A stretch of 64,000 nt of DNA, from assembly GCF_009729015.1 (NCBI RefSeq), contig NZ_CP045482.1, positions 802,001 to 866,000 of the forward strand, given 5' to 3'. This DNA is from Acidianus ambivalens. GTDB taxonomy: Archaea; Thermoproteota; Thermoprotei_A; Sulfolobales; Sulfolobaceae. Positions 26,823 to 35,599 of this stretch are shown in pieces (position 1 is the first letter of the stretch; every line of letters starts with the position of its first letter). Under the pieces are notes generated by a model that worked only from the letters and a program-made list of their open reading frames with translations, did not search any database and was not told the DNA's origin. Position numbers and translations under genes: made by a program.

Positions 26823-28193
26823 TTAGAGATCCATCCTTCTGAACTTTAAGTATCCTAACAATGATAGACCTATTAGCCAGGCTAACTGTGCAGCTATAGA
26901 TATTCCTAAATTAAACGGCGCTCCTGCTAATGTTAAGTGAGTTGATAAGTACATTGCAACTGAGCAGATGGACGTGGGATTTACGTAATAACCTATAATG
27001 TTTACTACGTTAGTTGGCAAAAATATTGGCAATAGTCCTTCAACTATTCTAATGATGAAGAATAGTGCTATTGAGATACCAAGGGTCGCTGTGGCAGATT
27101 TAATGAAATTGCTTAGCATGAAGGAAAGTATGTAATAGAAACTTAAGATTGAAACTAATTCTATTATCAGCATAGTAACTACAAAGCTTGGGAAATAATG
27201 TACTAAAACTGAAAAAACACCGCCTACTATAAGGCTAAATATAATACTAGTAACTACTCCAGTTAATAACCCGCTGGTAAGTCTGGTTAGGTAAAAGCTA
27301 GCCCTAGTTAACGGCCTCGATATTATAAACTCTACTGCTCCGCTATCTATAAGCTTGGAATAAAGTACGTAAGCTAGGTATATCATTATTATTGGGAAGA
27401 ATGATTGGAATAAGGAAGAGGATGAAATAACACCTTGGTTAATTGAGTATTCTATATGCGGTATAGGAGAGTATTCAGACGTCAACGCTAATCCCCTTAT
27501 GTTCTTATCTCCCATTGAAATAAACTGAGTGCCAGGCTTAATTTTTATTGAAGTAATAGTTATATAATCGGAATAATTAATGATACATGATCCTATAATC
27601 TTTAGACCCTCGTTATAAAAGGTTAAGTTAAGTTCGCCTTTATTAGAGATAGTGACAAGAATCAATTTTCCTACACAGTTCTTAACTCCAGTAACTATAG
27701 CTAGCGCTTCTCCATTATATTCCTTATAATTATAGAATTCCGAAACATTACATATGATCTGAACAGACATCATTACGGGTTGTTGCAATAAGGATTCACT
27801 GCCTGCAACACTTGTTATTGCCTTCTCTTGATATGTTGAATATTTGACTATTATGCAACTTGCATTATTACCTTGGATAGTGAAAAATCCTGAAGAATTA
27901 CTTTGTACTGTAGATATAACTTTACCAGAATAGCTTAACATTTCTATCGTAGTTACTAACGGGTTACCTTGATTGTCGAATACATAACCGTGAACTACTA
28001 CTGTACCATTAGGATATTTGAAAACTATACCAACAAAGTTCATATTATAATATGAAGACGGAGGTAAATTTCCAACAGACGTGTGATAGACTAAGTAACC
28101 TATTCCTATTCCTACTACTGCAAACACCACTAAGAAAATAACGACGGATAATCTAAGGAAAGACCTTTTAAAATCATAAATGATAGGGTTCAT
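26823..28193 (-). CDS. ABC-2 permease with an extracellular carboxypeptidase-regulatory-like domain
   Basis: This 456-residue protein has one N-terminal helix (about 12-34) and an outside domain (about 40-250) containing VHGYVFDNQGNPLVTTIEML, typical of carboxypeptidase-regulatory Ig-like folds. Six C-terminal helices follow, with VEFIISRPLTRASFYLTRL as in ABC-2 exporters of the NosY type. It overlaps the ATPase gene by 4 nt. Together they form an exporter, possibly of peptides or lipids; the substrate is not determined. Confidence 0.82.
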   Translation of the reverse strand: MNPIIYDFKRSFLRLSVVIFLVVFAVVGIGIGYLVYHTSVGNLPPSSYYNMNFVGIVFKYPNGTVVVHGYVFDNQGNPLVTTIEMLSYSGKVISTVQSNSSGFFTIQGNNASCIIVKYSTYQEKAITSVAGSESLLQQPVMMSVQIICNVSEFYNYKEYNGEALAIVTGVKNCVGKLILVTISNKGELNLTFYNEGLKIIGSCIINYSDYITITSIKIKPGTQFISMGDKNIRGLALTSEYSPIPHIEYSINQGVISSSSLFQSFFPIIMIYLAYVLYSKLIDSGAVEFIISRPLTRASFYLTRLTSGLLTGVVTSIIFSLIVGGVFSVLVHYFPSFVVTMLIIELVSILSFYYILSFMLSNFIKSATATLGISIALFFIIRIVEGLLPIFLPTNVVNIIGYYVNPTSICSVAMYLSTHLTLAGAPFNLGISIAAQLAWLIGLSLLGYLKFRRMDL

Positions 28194-29092
28194 TGATCAC
28201 CACTACTAATTATTTGGAAGAACAAGCTTTCAAGATCCTGCCTTACATAACCAATATCAAGTATACCGTAAGGTTTTAACGCTCTTACAACGTCCTCTAG
28301 ATCTCCCTTAAAGTTCTGTATTATTATTACTCCGTTATTTAATGTAGGCTCTCCAAAATCCTTACAAGCCTTTAGTGCTTCCTCTGACGGAGAATTGAGA
28401 ATTATTCTCAAGGCGTTCGTGGAAACTAATTTTCTTAAATCTTCCATCTTCTCCTCCTTAACTATTTTACCTTTATGTAAAAACACTACTCTATCTGCCA
28501 AAGATTCTACTTCTGAAAGTATGTGGGAAGAAAATAGTACGGCCTTTCCTTCTTTCTTTAGCCTTAACGCTAAATTTCTAAAAAACTGTATGCCTTCGGG
28601 GTCTAATCCGTTAAGTACCTCATCAAATAGGAAATTCTTTGGGTTAGAAATTAAAGAAACTGCTAGAGCAAACCTCTTCTTCATTCCTTGAGAATAGTTC
28701 TTTAACTTGTCATTTTCTCTTCCTGAAAGGCCTACTTCCTCAAACAATCTTTTTCCCATACTTCTGGCTTCGTTTGTAGGAATTTTATAATATCCTGCAA
28801 TATAAACAAAATAATCTAAAGCTTTTACGTCTTGCTCAAAATTTGGAAGTTCTGGAACCCAACCTACATTTTCCGAGGCCTTTTTCTTATCCTTAGTTAT
28901 GCTATATCCGTCTATAATTACGTCGCCCGAAGTAGGGTAAAGAACGCCAGTCGCAATCTTAATGGTTGTAGTTTTGCCTGCGCCGTTTAAACCAACAAAG
29001 CCTACTATTTCGCCGTCGTTAACTGTAAAACTTTCCCCCTTTAAAGCTTGAAAATGTCCATAAAACTTAACTAGGTTTTCTACTCTTATCAT
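28190..29092 (-). CDS. ABC transporter ATP-binding protein
   Basis: From ATG 29092 (MIRVENLVKFYG) the protein has 300 residues. An upstream ATG at 29113 exists, but the TATA TTTAAATT at 29114-29122 places the transcript start at about 29093, making 29092 a leaderless start. Walker A is VGLNGAGKTTT and the signature NYSQGMKKR. Walker B is FLFDEVLNGLD, with Val replacing the usual Pro, and the switch His is in SSHILSE. It has the C-terminal extension usual for ABC-2 ATPases. Confidence 0.9.
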   Translation of the reverse strand: MIRVENLVKFYGHFQALKGESFTVNDGEIVGFVGLNGAGKTTTIKIATGVLYPTSGDVIIDGYSITKDKKKASENVGWVPELPNFEQDVKALDYFVYIAGYYKIPTNEARSMGKRLFEEVGLSGRENDKLKNYSQGMKKRFALAVSLISNPKNFLFDEVLNGLDPEGIQFFRNLALRLKKEGKAVLFSSHILSEVESLADRVVFLHKGKIVKEEKMEDLRKLVSTNALRIILNSPSEEALKACKDFGEPTLNNGVIIIQNFKGDLEDVVRALKPYGILDIGYVRQDLESLFFQIISSGDQ

Positions 29093-29113
29093 AAAATCCT
29101 TTTCATAAACCAT

Positions 29114-29139
29114 AATTTAAAGCTTATCATATTATGATA
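29114..29139 (-). promoter_or_regulatory. Promoter and operator-like palindrome of the ABC exporter operon
   Basis: The TATA element lies at 29114-29122. Directly upstream, TATCATATTATGATA (29125-29139) is a 7-bp inverted repeat with a 1-nt centre, partly repeated by ATGAT just beyond. The position over or beside the BRE suits a regulator that blocks TFB. Its half-site ATCAT is shared with the palindrome at 8998, but AT-richness makes chance similarity possible. Confidence 0.45.
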
Positions 29140-29167
29140 TGATTTTTAAGAATATTACAAAACTTCA

Positions 29168-30286
29168 TTAACTCTTGAGCAATAAGCTGAATAACTGTAC
29201 GAGGAAAATAGGACTTTTTACGTTTAATTTTTTCAAAAATTCACCTTTTGTTTCTTTATTCTTTAAAATAATCTTATCTATTAACGAAATCATTATTCTA
29301 TTTTTAATAATTTTCCTACTTATATTCCAGGATTTATATAACGCCTCATAATAGTTATCTCCCTCATTGGGTAAAGGTATAACTAAAGCTTTGTAGCCTT
29401 CAAGCGTGGAAATAGAATCTGAGGGAACAAAAATCATTGGATAAATAAAATTATTATTTAGTTCCTTAATCTCGTCTCCTTCTACTTCAACGTTACAGAC
29501 TCCAGGCTCTTTGCTAAGTACTGGAGTTCTATAATTCTTCTCATTAAGATTTAATATTCTACTTACTCGCCTTAAGTCTATCTTACTAATTCCTTTCAAG
29601 CTTATTTGATTAAAGAATACCTTACCGAATTCAGACGACATTTTCAATAAGGAAATTATTTCCTCCTCATCACCGTAGGAGAAAAGGTCAGGAGAAATCA
29701 AATTTACTTTACCTTGGATGGACTGAATTTTCATCTCGCTCAGTATTACTTCCCTAGGAATTTTCCTATTTCCTCTCATAACTTCAACTTCAGCCATAGC
29801 TGATGGAGCTTTAATTGGGTAAAATTTTTCAGCAGGAGTTCCTTTAATTATGCCCTCTTCAGTTATAGCCTTATGAATGACGTTTTCTGCCTCACCAATT
29901 ACTATGGTATCAATCCAATCTTCCTCCTTCTTTTCTACTAATTCCCATGCTCCTGGACCTCCAACAATTACTTTAAATTTAAACCTTGATTTAAGTTCTC
30001 TTATTTTTGCAGAAAATTTTTGGAAAGAATAATAGAACCTTGGATTTTCGCCGAAAGCCTCTTTTATTGCTAAGGAAGGCTGAGTTAATGCTAACGGATC
30101 GTTAACATAAATCCCTAGAATGTCGGGTTTTCTAATTTTTGACGGCGGTAATATTATAGAATTTGTCATAGCCTCTATTTTCCTCAAACCGTAAGGAGGA
30201 TACCTATTCTTCCTTACAATTGGCAGAATTCTTTCTGGTAAGGGAGGAAGAGAATAAAAAGTTGCTTCGTCTGCTGTAAGTATCAT
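29168..30286 (-). CDS. Radical-SAM-like protein that lacks the Fe-S cysteine loop
   Basis: The frame can start at 30376, but ATG 30286 (MILTADEATFYSLPP) has a GTGAT-type purine stretch upstream and removes the overlap with the upstream gene, giving 372 residues. It follows archaeal B12-binding-type radical SAM proteins: an N-terminal Rossmann-like part with VIVGGPGAWEL, then EVEVMRG, then PREVILSEMKIQSIQGK and LISPDLFSYG. In active relatives the RG is followed by CxxxCxxC. Here that loop is missing (MRGNRKIPREVI), so a 4Fe-4S radical-SAM cluster cannot form. It is an open gene, so this may be a re-purposed scaffold. Confidence 0.7.
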   Translation of the reverse strand: MILTADEATFYSLPPLPERILPIVRKNRYPPYGLRKIEAMTNSIILPPSKIRKPDILGIYVNDPLALTQPSLAIKEAFGENPRFYYSFQKFSAKIRELKSRFKFKVIVGGPGAWELVEKKEEDWIDTIVIGEAENVIHKAITEEGIIKGTPAEKFYPIKAPSAMAEVEVMRGNRKIPREVILSEMKIQSIQGKVNLISPDLFSYGDEEEIISLLKMSSEFGKVFFNQISLKGISKIDLRRVSRILNLNEKNYRTPVLSKEPGVCNVEVEGDEIKELNNNFIYPMIFVPSDSISTLEGYKALVIPLPNEGDNYYEALYKSWNISRKIIKNRIMISLIDKIILKNKETKGEFLKKLNVKSPIFLVQLFSLLLKS

Positions 30287-30311
30287 CACTTTCTTTTTCT
30301 TAAACGCATTA

Positions 30312-31013
30312 TTATGTGTTAACAGTACAGTACATGGTATTACATAGAGCCTTATAACATAAGGTAATTGATGCACAGGCTAGCTTACATATTAACGTAC
30401 AATATTTATAAATTTTACCTGGATTTAACCAATTATATACATTTATACTATAGTTTTTGCATACGTACTTTGTCACGGTTTTATTTCCTTCTTTTACACA
30501 TTTTTTACAAACTATATGAACATATAGTTTTAGTAGATATATTGGGACATTTCCACAATTTGTTACAATATATTTCAAAATTGAATTACAGTTTAGTATC
30601 TCTCCCTTAAGTTTTATTGTTGCATTTTCTATTCTAGGTTTTGCATACTTGAATTCAGAATAATTGCCTATCAATATTTTTAAATATGTTACACTAGCTA
30701 TTTCTGGAATTCTCTTGAAACATCTTAAACAGCCATAAACTAACTTACATATTTTAACAATTTCTTTAAAACTACAATTTAAAATTCCTTCAACATATAC
30801 TAATTTATTAGCATTTATAGAGTAGCAGAGAAATACCGAGCCGTTAAATAAGAATTCTGTGGCATTATACTTAACATATCTATATGTAAACTCATTAAAT
30901 TGAATTATTTTAGCATAACATATCGAGGAATATAAACTGGAAAGAGTAAAGTAAATTACTCCTAAGCCTATTAGTATTATGGATACTGATGGTACAAGAA
31001 TTCTACCTATCAT
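30312..31013 (-). CDS. Cys-rich secreted or membrane-anchored protein
   Basis: This 233-residue protein has an N-terminal signal/anchor helix (about 7-28). Its ectodomain has nearly 20 Cys and several N-x-S/T sequons, ending in a Cys-dense tail (CTLICKLACASITLCYKALC). The pattern indicates multiple disulfides outside the cell. No family was recognised. It lies 25 nt upstream of the radical-SAM-like gene and in the same direction. Confidence 0.7.
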   Translation of the reverse strand: MIGRILVPSVSIILIGLGVIYFTLSSLYSSICYAKIIQFNEFTYRYVKYNATEFLFNGSVFLCYSINANKLVYVEGILNCSFKEIVKICKLVYGCLRCFKRIPEIASVTYLKILIGNYSEFKYAKPRIENATIKLKGEILNCNSILKYIVTNCGNVPIYLLKLYVHIVCKKCVKEGNKTVTKYVCKNYSINVYNWLNPGKIYKYCTLICKLACASITLCYKALCNTMYCTVNT

Positions 31014-31056
31014 TGCTATTTCTATCTATTTATAAAGGAAAGTGGAACCCGAAAGT

Positions 31057-31370
31057 TTAATGTATATTTTTAATAACCTTAACTGCAGTACCATAAGCTA
31101 TTATTTCATCATACTCATCGTTAATTCTATGGGAATCGAATCTAATTGAAATTATAGCATTAGAATTAATCTCCTTTGTATCATTTCGTTCATAGCGGTC
31201 ATTCTAGCCTTCTCAGATAATTCTAAGAACTTCTTAGCTTCTTCTTCTCTATTTAAATTAATTTTTTTATAAAGGAGAGAAACTCCTACAACTATCCCTA
31301 ATATTTGTATAACCATATATCCAGGAATTTCATCAGCTGTCGTAACAAAAATTTCTTGTTGCTGAGACAT
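31057..31370 (-). pseudogene. UPF0145/YbjQ-family gene with a frameshift
   Basis: The first 66 or so residues (starting MSQQQEIFVTTADEIPGY) match the UPF0145 (YbjQ/DUF74) family, a small pentameric fold of unknown role. The frame then runs into LILML and a stop. The other frame continues as KEINSNAIISIRFDSHRI and ends IAYGTAVKVIKNIH, which is the normal family C-terminus. A single missing base near 31178 explains the break. The gene is short and otherwise conserved, so a sequencing error is as likely as a real lesion. Confidence 0.8.
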
Positions 31371-31451
31371 ATAATTTATTTTACATTGAAAGATTATAAA
31401 AATTACGTTTATCTACGCTAAAAATTTAATCTCACGTTAAATAGTATATTC

Positions 31452-32549
31452 ATGAAAGTCTCATTAAAGGAACTAAAAGAGAACTTTAACCCTAAACTAA
31501 AGCCAATTATATGGAATGATGATAAGAACACTTTAACCCTCCTAGACCAATCTGCCTTACCTTTTGAAACTACTTATGTAGAATTAAAAGATCCAGAAGG
31601 AATTTCTTCTGCAATAAAACTTATGAAAGTTAGAGGAGCTCCTGCAATAGGAATTACTGCAGCGTATGGAATGGTGACCGCATTAACTTCAGATACTCCT
31701 GAAACACTAGAAGAGGCGATAGAAAAATTAACCAAAGCTAAAAAAGTTCTGGATCAAGCAAGGCCTACAGCAGTCAATTTAACGTGGGCTACTTCAAACA
31801 TGCTAAACAACGCAAAGAAATACGTAGAGCAAGGTGAAGCGAAAAGCGTTAATGAGTTAATACTACTTCTAAAAAGAGACGCTAAAAAGATCTTCGACGA
31901 TGAACTAGAGGCAGAATTACAGATGGGAATATATGGCTTAGAAAAAATAAACGATGGAGATACGATACTTACGCAATGTAATGCCGGAGGCTTAGCTACT
32001 GGAACTGGATTAGGAACTGCTTTAGCGCCAGTTAAGGTTGCACATATGCTTGGAATTAAGGTTTCAGTAATTGCACCAGAAACAAGACCCTGGCTACAAG
32101 GAAGCAGGCTTACAGTCTATGAATTAATGACTGACGGTATTCCAGTAACATTAATTGCCGACACTGCTGTAGGACTCGTTATGTATAAAGGAATGGTAAA
32201 TAGCGTTATGGTAGGGGCAGATAGGATATTATCTGATGGTCACGTTTTTAATAAAATAGGCACATTTAAAGAGGCAGTAATTGCTCATGAGCTTGGAATC
32301 CCGTTCTACGCTTTAGCTCCAATTTCTACTTTCGACTTAAAGAGTAGAGTCGAGGACGTTAAAATAGAGGAAAGGGATCCTGACGAGGTTAGGACAATTA
32401 GAGGGATTCCTATTGCTCCTGAAGGAGTTAAGGTTTATAATCCAGTATTTGATGTAACTCCGCCAAAGTACGTCACTGCAATAATAACTGAAAAAGGCAT
32501 AATATACCCTCCATTTGATAAAAATATAAGGAAAATTGTTGAAAAATAA
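31452..32549 (+). CDS. mtnA: Methylthioribose-1-phosphate isomerase (MtnA/aIF2B-like)
   Basis: This 365-residue enzyme converts 5-methylthioribose-1-phosphate to methylthioribulose-1-phosphate in methionine salvage. Family hallmarks are VRGAPAIGITAAYG (60-73), the catalytic Cys176 in TILTQCNAGG, Asp257 in MVGADRIL and the downstream NKIGTF loop. Archaeal homologues can also act on related ribose phosphates (ribose-1,5-bisphosphate isomerase), but the Cys/Asp context here fits MtnA. A TATA (AAAAATTTAA, about 31421) lies about 26 nt before the ATG: leaderless. Confidence 0.9.
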   Translation: MKVSLKELKENFNPKLKPIIWNDDKNTLTLLDQSALPFETTYVELKDPEGISSAIKLMKVRGAPAIGITAAYGMVTALTSDTPETLEEAIEKLTKAKKVLDQARPTAVNLTWATSNMLNNAKKYVEQGEAKSVNELILLLKRDAKKIFDDELEAELQMGIYGLEKINDGDTILTQCNAGGLATGTGLGTALAPVKVAHMLGIKVSVIAPETRPWLQGSRLTVYELMTDGIPVTLIADTAVGLVMYKGMVNSVMVGADRILSDGHVFNKIGTFKEAVIAHELGIPFYALAPISTFDLKSRVEDVKIEERDPDEVRTIRGIPIAPEGVKVYNPVFDVTPPKYVTAIITEKGIIYPPFDKNIRKIVEK

Positions 32550-32685
32550 AATTTGTATTTTCATCCTATTTTTAAAATTTAAAAAAGATATACTTATTGT
32601 AGTTTTTAGGCAACCATGATTGAAGAAATGTAACCAATCATACTAATATAGTAACTTGTTCTATAACAACAATATATAGGTAATA

Positions 32686-33768
32686 TTAATACAGATTGGA
32701 ATTAAGTTTCTTAAATTTCTCCCTTCTATACTTAACTTCCTCTATTTCTTCCCATTTTATCTTTCTCTTATTTCTTACATCTTCATAAAGAACAATCGTC
32801 TTTGGAAAATCATTTATTTCATTAACCTTAACTTCCGCTAAGCCAGTTAATACTTTTAATACGTTTAGTAACTCAGGAGACTTAAAAGGAATTTTCCTCC
32901 TTAAAAATTCCTTAACCACTTTGTAAAACTCTTCATAATAGTCTCCTGGAGATAAAACATACCTACCGTCTTCTGGAGGATATAAATGAATGCCGTAAGT
33001 AATTAAACCACCTCTAACAACTTCAAAAGGATGGCCACCGCAATAGGATTCATCGCTTAGCCATTTCTTAAACGCTATGGCGTCATCTAAAGGTAATTCC
33101 ATCATTCCACAATCCCTTCCATCAGCATAACGCCTATATAATTCTTTCAATTCGCCATTAACGTCAAGACCTAGGGCCTCATAAATTACTTTAACTGTCC
33201 TGAGGTAATCTCCTAGACTTATATCTCCTTCAATTTTCCTACTTAAATTATCCTTATATTTTCTTAATATTTCCTTAGCTTCTTCAATAGTTATTATAGG
33301 GTCTTTTACATACTTCAGCTTAACTTTACCTTCTAAATAATGCTTATCTATATAATCAACTGTTATTATTAATCCCCTATTAATTTGGAACTTAGAGAAA
33401 GATATAAGTCTTAATAGTAAATTCCTAACAAACGTGTCAGCTTCTTCATTACCTTTCTTTATCTCTATTTTACCTCTAGTGTTTATGAATATTTCATAAA
33501 TATCGTATTTTTTAAGATATGCTAAACCTACAGGTATAAATCTTATTATAGAATTTTTCAATTTTACAGGACAGAAGAAGTTATAATAAATCTTAGCATA
33601 ATCGCTTTCCCTAGTAGGATAAGCTAAATCTTCTAATTCCTTCGCTAAATTATAAAGCTCGTCGCTCTCATAAGTAGGGGGATTAATATAGTTCGCGTCT
33701 ATTTTATACATTACAAGCGGATAAGAATTTATTATTCCTAGAATTTCCTTTACATCTTCATTAAGCAT
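32686..33768 (-). CDS. Conserved hypothetical protein coupled to a membrane protein
   Basis: This 360-residue soluble protein has a striking conserved-looking block: RRYADGRDCGMMELPLDD followed by WLSDESYCGGHPFEVVRGG and LYPP. The Cys/His/Asp-rich segment could be a metal or catalytic site, but I do not recognise the family with certainty. It begins one base after the end of the membrane-protein gene, so the two form an operon and probably act together. Confidence 0.65.
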   Translation of the reverse strand: MLNEDVKEILGIINSYPLVMYKIDANYINPPTYESDELYNLAKELEDLAYPTRESDYAKIYYNFFCPVKLKNSIIRFIPVGLAYLKKYDIYEIFINTRGKIEIKKGNEEADTFVRNLLLRLISFSKFQINRGLIITVDYIDKHYLEGKVKLKYVKDPIITIEEAKEILRKYKDNLSRKIEGDISLGDYLRTVKVIYEALGLDVNGELKELYRRYADGRDCGMMELPLDDAIAFKKWLSDESYCGGHPFEVVRGGLITYGIHLYPPEDGRYVLSPGDYYEEFYKVVKEFLRRKIPFKSPELLNVLKVLTGLAEVKVNEINDFPKTIVLYEDVRNKRKIKWEEIEEVKYRREKFKKLNSNLY

Positions 33769-33769
33769 G

Positions 33770-35267
33770 TCATAAAATCTGGCTTAAAATTGGGGACGTA
33801 ATCGAAACTATCTTAAGAACTAGTAAAGAGATTACAGCTTCAGTTACTAAAATTATGCAGAGATTAAGCTTACCTTTAAGAAGAACGAAAAACCCAGAAA
33901 TAAAGGACAGAGGAAATGATGCAAAATATAAAGCTAAAATTTCTGAAATATTTAAGTTACGTCTAAATAAGAATATTAAAACTGCAGATACTAGACTGAA
34001 GGCAATATAAATATAATTCCTCAGCACAACGTCGTCTAGAGTTAATAATAACGCAAATATAACGAATACCTTGTTTCTCTCCATGTTATAATCTCTTATA
34101 CTAAAAACAATTCCTAGGGAAGCTCCGATAATATAAAAGATTACAGAGTACACAGAATAATGCATCTCAATATAAAAGAAGAGAGGTATAAATACAAATA
34201 ATGAAGAAAGCCTTTGTACTGCAGAAAGACCAACGAAAGGATTAACTAACGACATCGCTGAAGCGAAAAACGGATATGCGCTTATCTTCAATTTAGGTAA
34301 GGATATTATAATTGATGAGAAAACGATAGCTAGAAATATTTCTGAATTGAATAAAAAGAATTTGTATGCAATGAAATCCAATGCAAGGGAGATAATGAAC
34401 TGGGAATATTTGTCAATAAATGAAATTATCATCTTATAGTAGTCACGTAATATATTCAGAATGTAAAGAAAAATTATTGAAATAGAGATTATTTCTTCTT
34501 GAGTATATTCACCTTCTATAACAAAATATATAGAGGAAAATAAAGGTAAAAGAATGTAAAGAAAAATTTCTCTCTTTCTGATAACGTCGTATAATGAAGA
34601 AAATGAAAGAAAAGGATTAATAAAGGATAAATCTGGAGGTACAAAATTTAAGAATTTCAGTTTTTTGAAGTTTTCTGCATATTTTATTGATATGATTGCA
34701 AAATACGGATAAAAAGGAGAAAATAGTAATGATACTAAAGGGGAGAAAGAAACTATTGCAGGTATAAGGAACGGTAATTTAAAGTAAAAAGCTAATGCAG
34801 ATAAGTAAATTACTGCAGAAGTCCTCAAGGAAATCTTACCTTCAATTATTGCCGAAATTACTCCAGCTATCAAGAGGAAATATGCAATGTTCCCATATTC
34901 TTCATGCATTGTTAATGCGCTTAATATCAAGAACATTATGCCAGAAATTATTAACCCTCTTTTTTCCAATGCCCCTGCTAGAAATAATATAAGATAATTT
35001 TGGGTTAAAAGGGAAAATAAAGTAGCCAAGGAAAAGGAGAGCGAGAATTTTCTATCTATATAGAGAAGAGGAAATGCGAGCAAAGTTATTAGAGCATGAA
35101 ATGGAGAAAAAAAGTAGCAAAATTGAGGAAACAAAAGGTGGGAAATATTTTAATCTTATAAGAATTCCTAGAGAAATTATTGTAAGCAAATATAAACAAT
35201 AATGAGGAAAGAAAGATGATATAAATAGTAAAGAACCTAGAATAATTTCTAACCTTAGCTTGTCCAC
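33770..35267 (-). CDS. Multi-helix membrane protein, frame broken at a seven-A tract
   Basis: The main frame (33770-35134, TTG start, 454 residues) has about 12 helices. Upstream, another frame (35267 to 35052, starting MDKLRLEIILGSLLFISS) supplies two further helices and overlaps it. The plus-strand run of seven A at 35106-35112 lies in the overlap; removing one base joins the two as LLLFSPFHALITL in one protein of about 507 residues. The break may be a sequencing error, a mutation, or slippage. Topology suggests a glycosyltransferase-like or transport membrane protein, but no motif confirms this. Confidence 0.6.
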
Positions 35268-35279
35268 TTAAAAAGAATA

Positions 35280-35446
35280 TTAATAAGTATTTAAAAAACT
35301 ATTGATTCAATTTTCCAAGTCTCTCATGGGACATCACTTAATCGATTCACTCTTCCATAAGATGAGTAGAAGAGAGTTAATAGTCCATTAAGTTGCTCAA
35401 TCGTTCTCGTAATTGAAGAGTTAAGGAAAACATTAAATAGGTAGAG
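35280..35446. other. Gap upstream of the structured repeats
   Basis: No open frame is convincing here. One weak hairpin is visible (CTCTTC at 35350-35355 with GAAGAG at 35369-35374). It separates the membrane operon, transcribed leftward, from the structured-repeat/DUF3800 unit, transcribed rightward. Confidence 0.35.
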
Positions 35447-35476
35447 AAATATATAAAATACGAGAGATCTATCTCG
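35447..35476 (+). promoter_or_regulatory. TATA promoter and short palindrome before the structured repeats
   Basis: AAATATATAAAATA (35447-35460) is a strong archaeal TATA. It predicts transcription starting near 35477-35482. Between TATA and this point is CGAGAGATCTATCTCG (35461-35476), a 5-bp inverted repeat with a 6-nt centre, placed like an operator. A 9-codon leaderless frame (MKILFDPSG) would begin at 35477. Confidence 0.55.
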
Positions 35477-35484
35477 ATGAAAAT

Positions 35485-35573
35485 CCTATTTGACCCCTCG
35501 GGGTAAACCGAGGAGAATGAAAATAGGTATGCTCTCGACCCCTCGGGGTAAACCGAGGAGAATGAAAGAGCAT
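35485..35573 (+). ncRNA. Two tandem covarying two-tier stem-loops, possible structured RNA
   Basis: A 31-nt unit (35492-35522 and 35537-35567) is repeated with a 45-nt period. Each copy has an identical inner hairpin CCTCGG-GGTAAA-CCGAGG (35496-35513 and 35541-35558). Each is enclosed by a different 7-bp outer stem: CCTATTT/AAATAGG (35485-35491 with 35521-35527) and ATGCTCT/AGAGCAT (35529-35535 with 35567-35573). The outer stems differ in sequence but both pair perfectly, so the pairing, not the sequence, is preserved. The internal loops (GACC or CGACC; AGAATGA or AGAATGAA) are conserved. It lies between a TATA box and a DUF3800 gene. The function is unknown. Confidence 0.7.
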
Positions 35574-35599
35574 TTTAATTACAATAACTATTCATTTTC

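Noticed and set aside
35492..35567. Two-copy CRISPR array (repeat 3' ends look like GAATGAAA)
   Set aside because: The interval between repeats is only 14 nt, and the bases flanking each repeat pair with each other. A CRISPR spacer would be about 35-45 nt and would not pair around the repeat.
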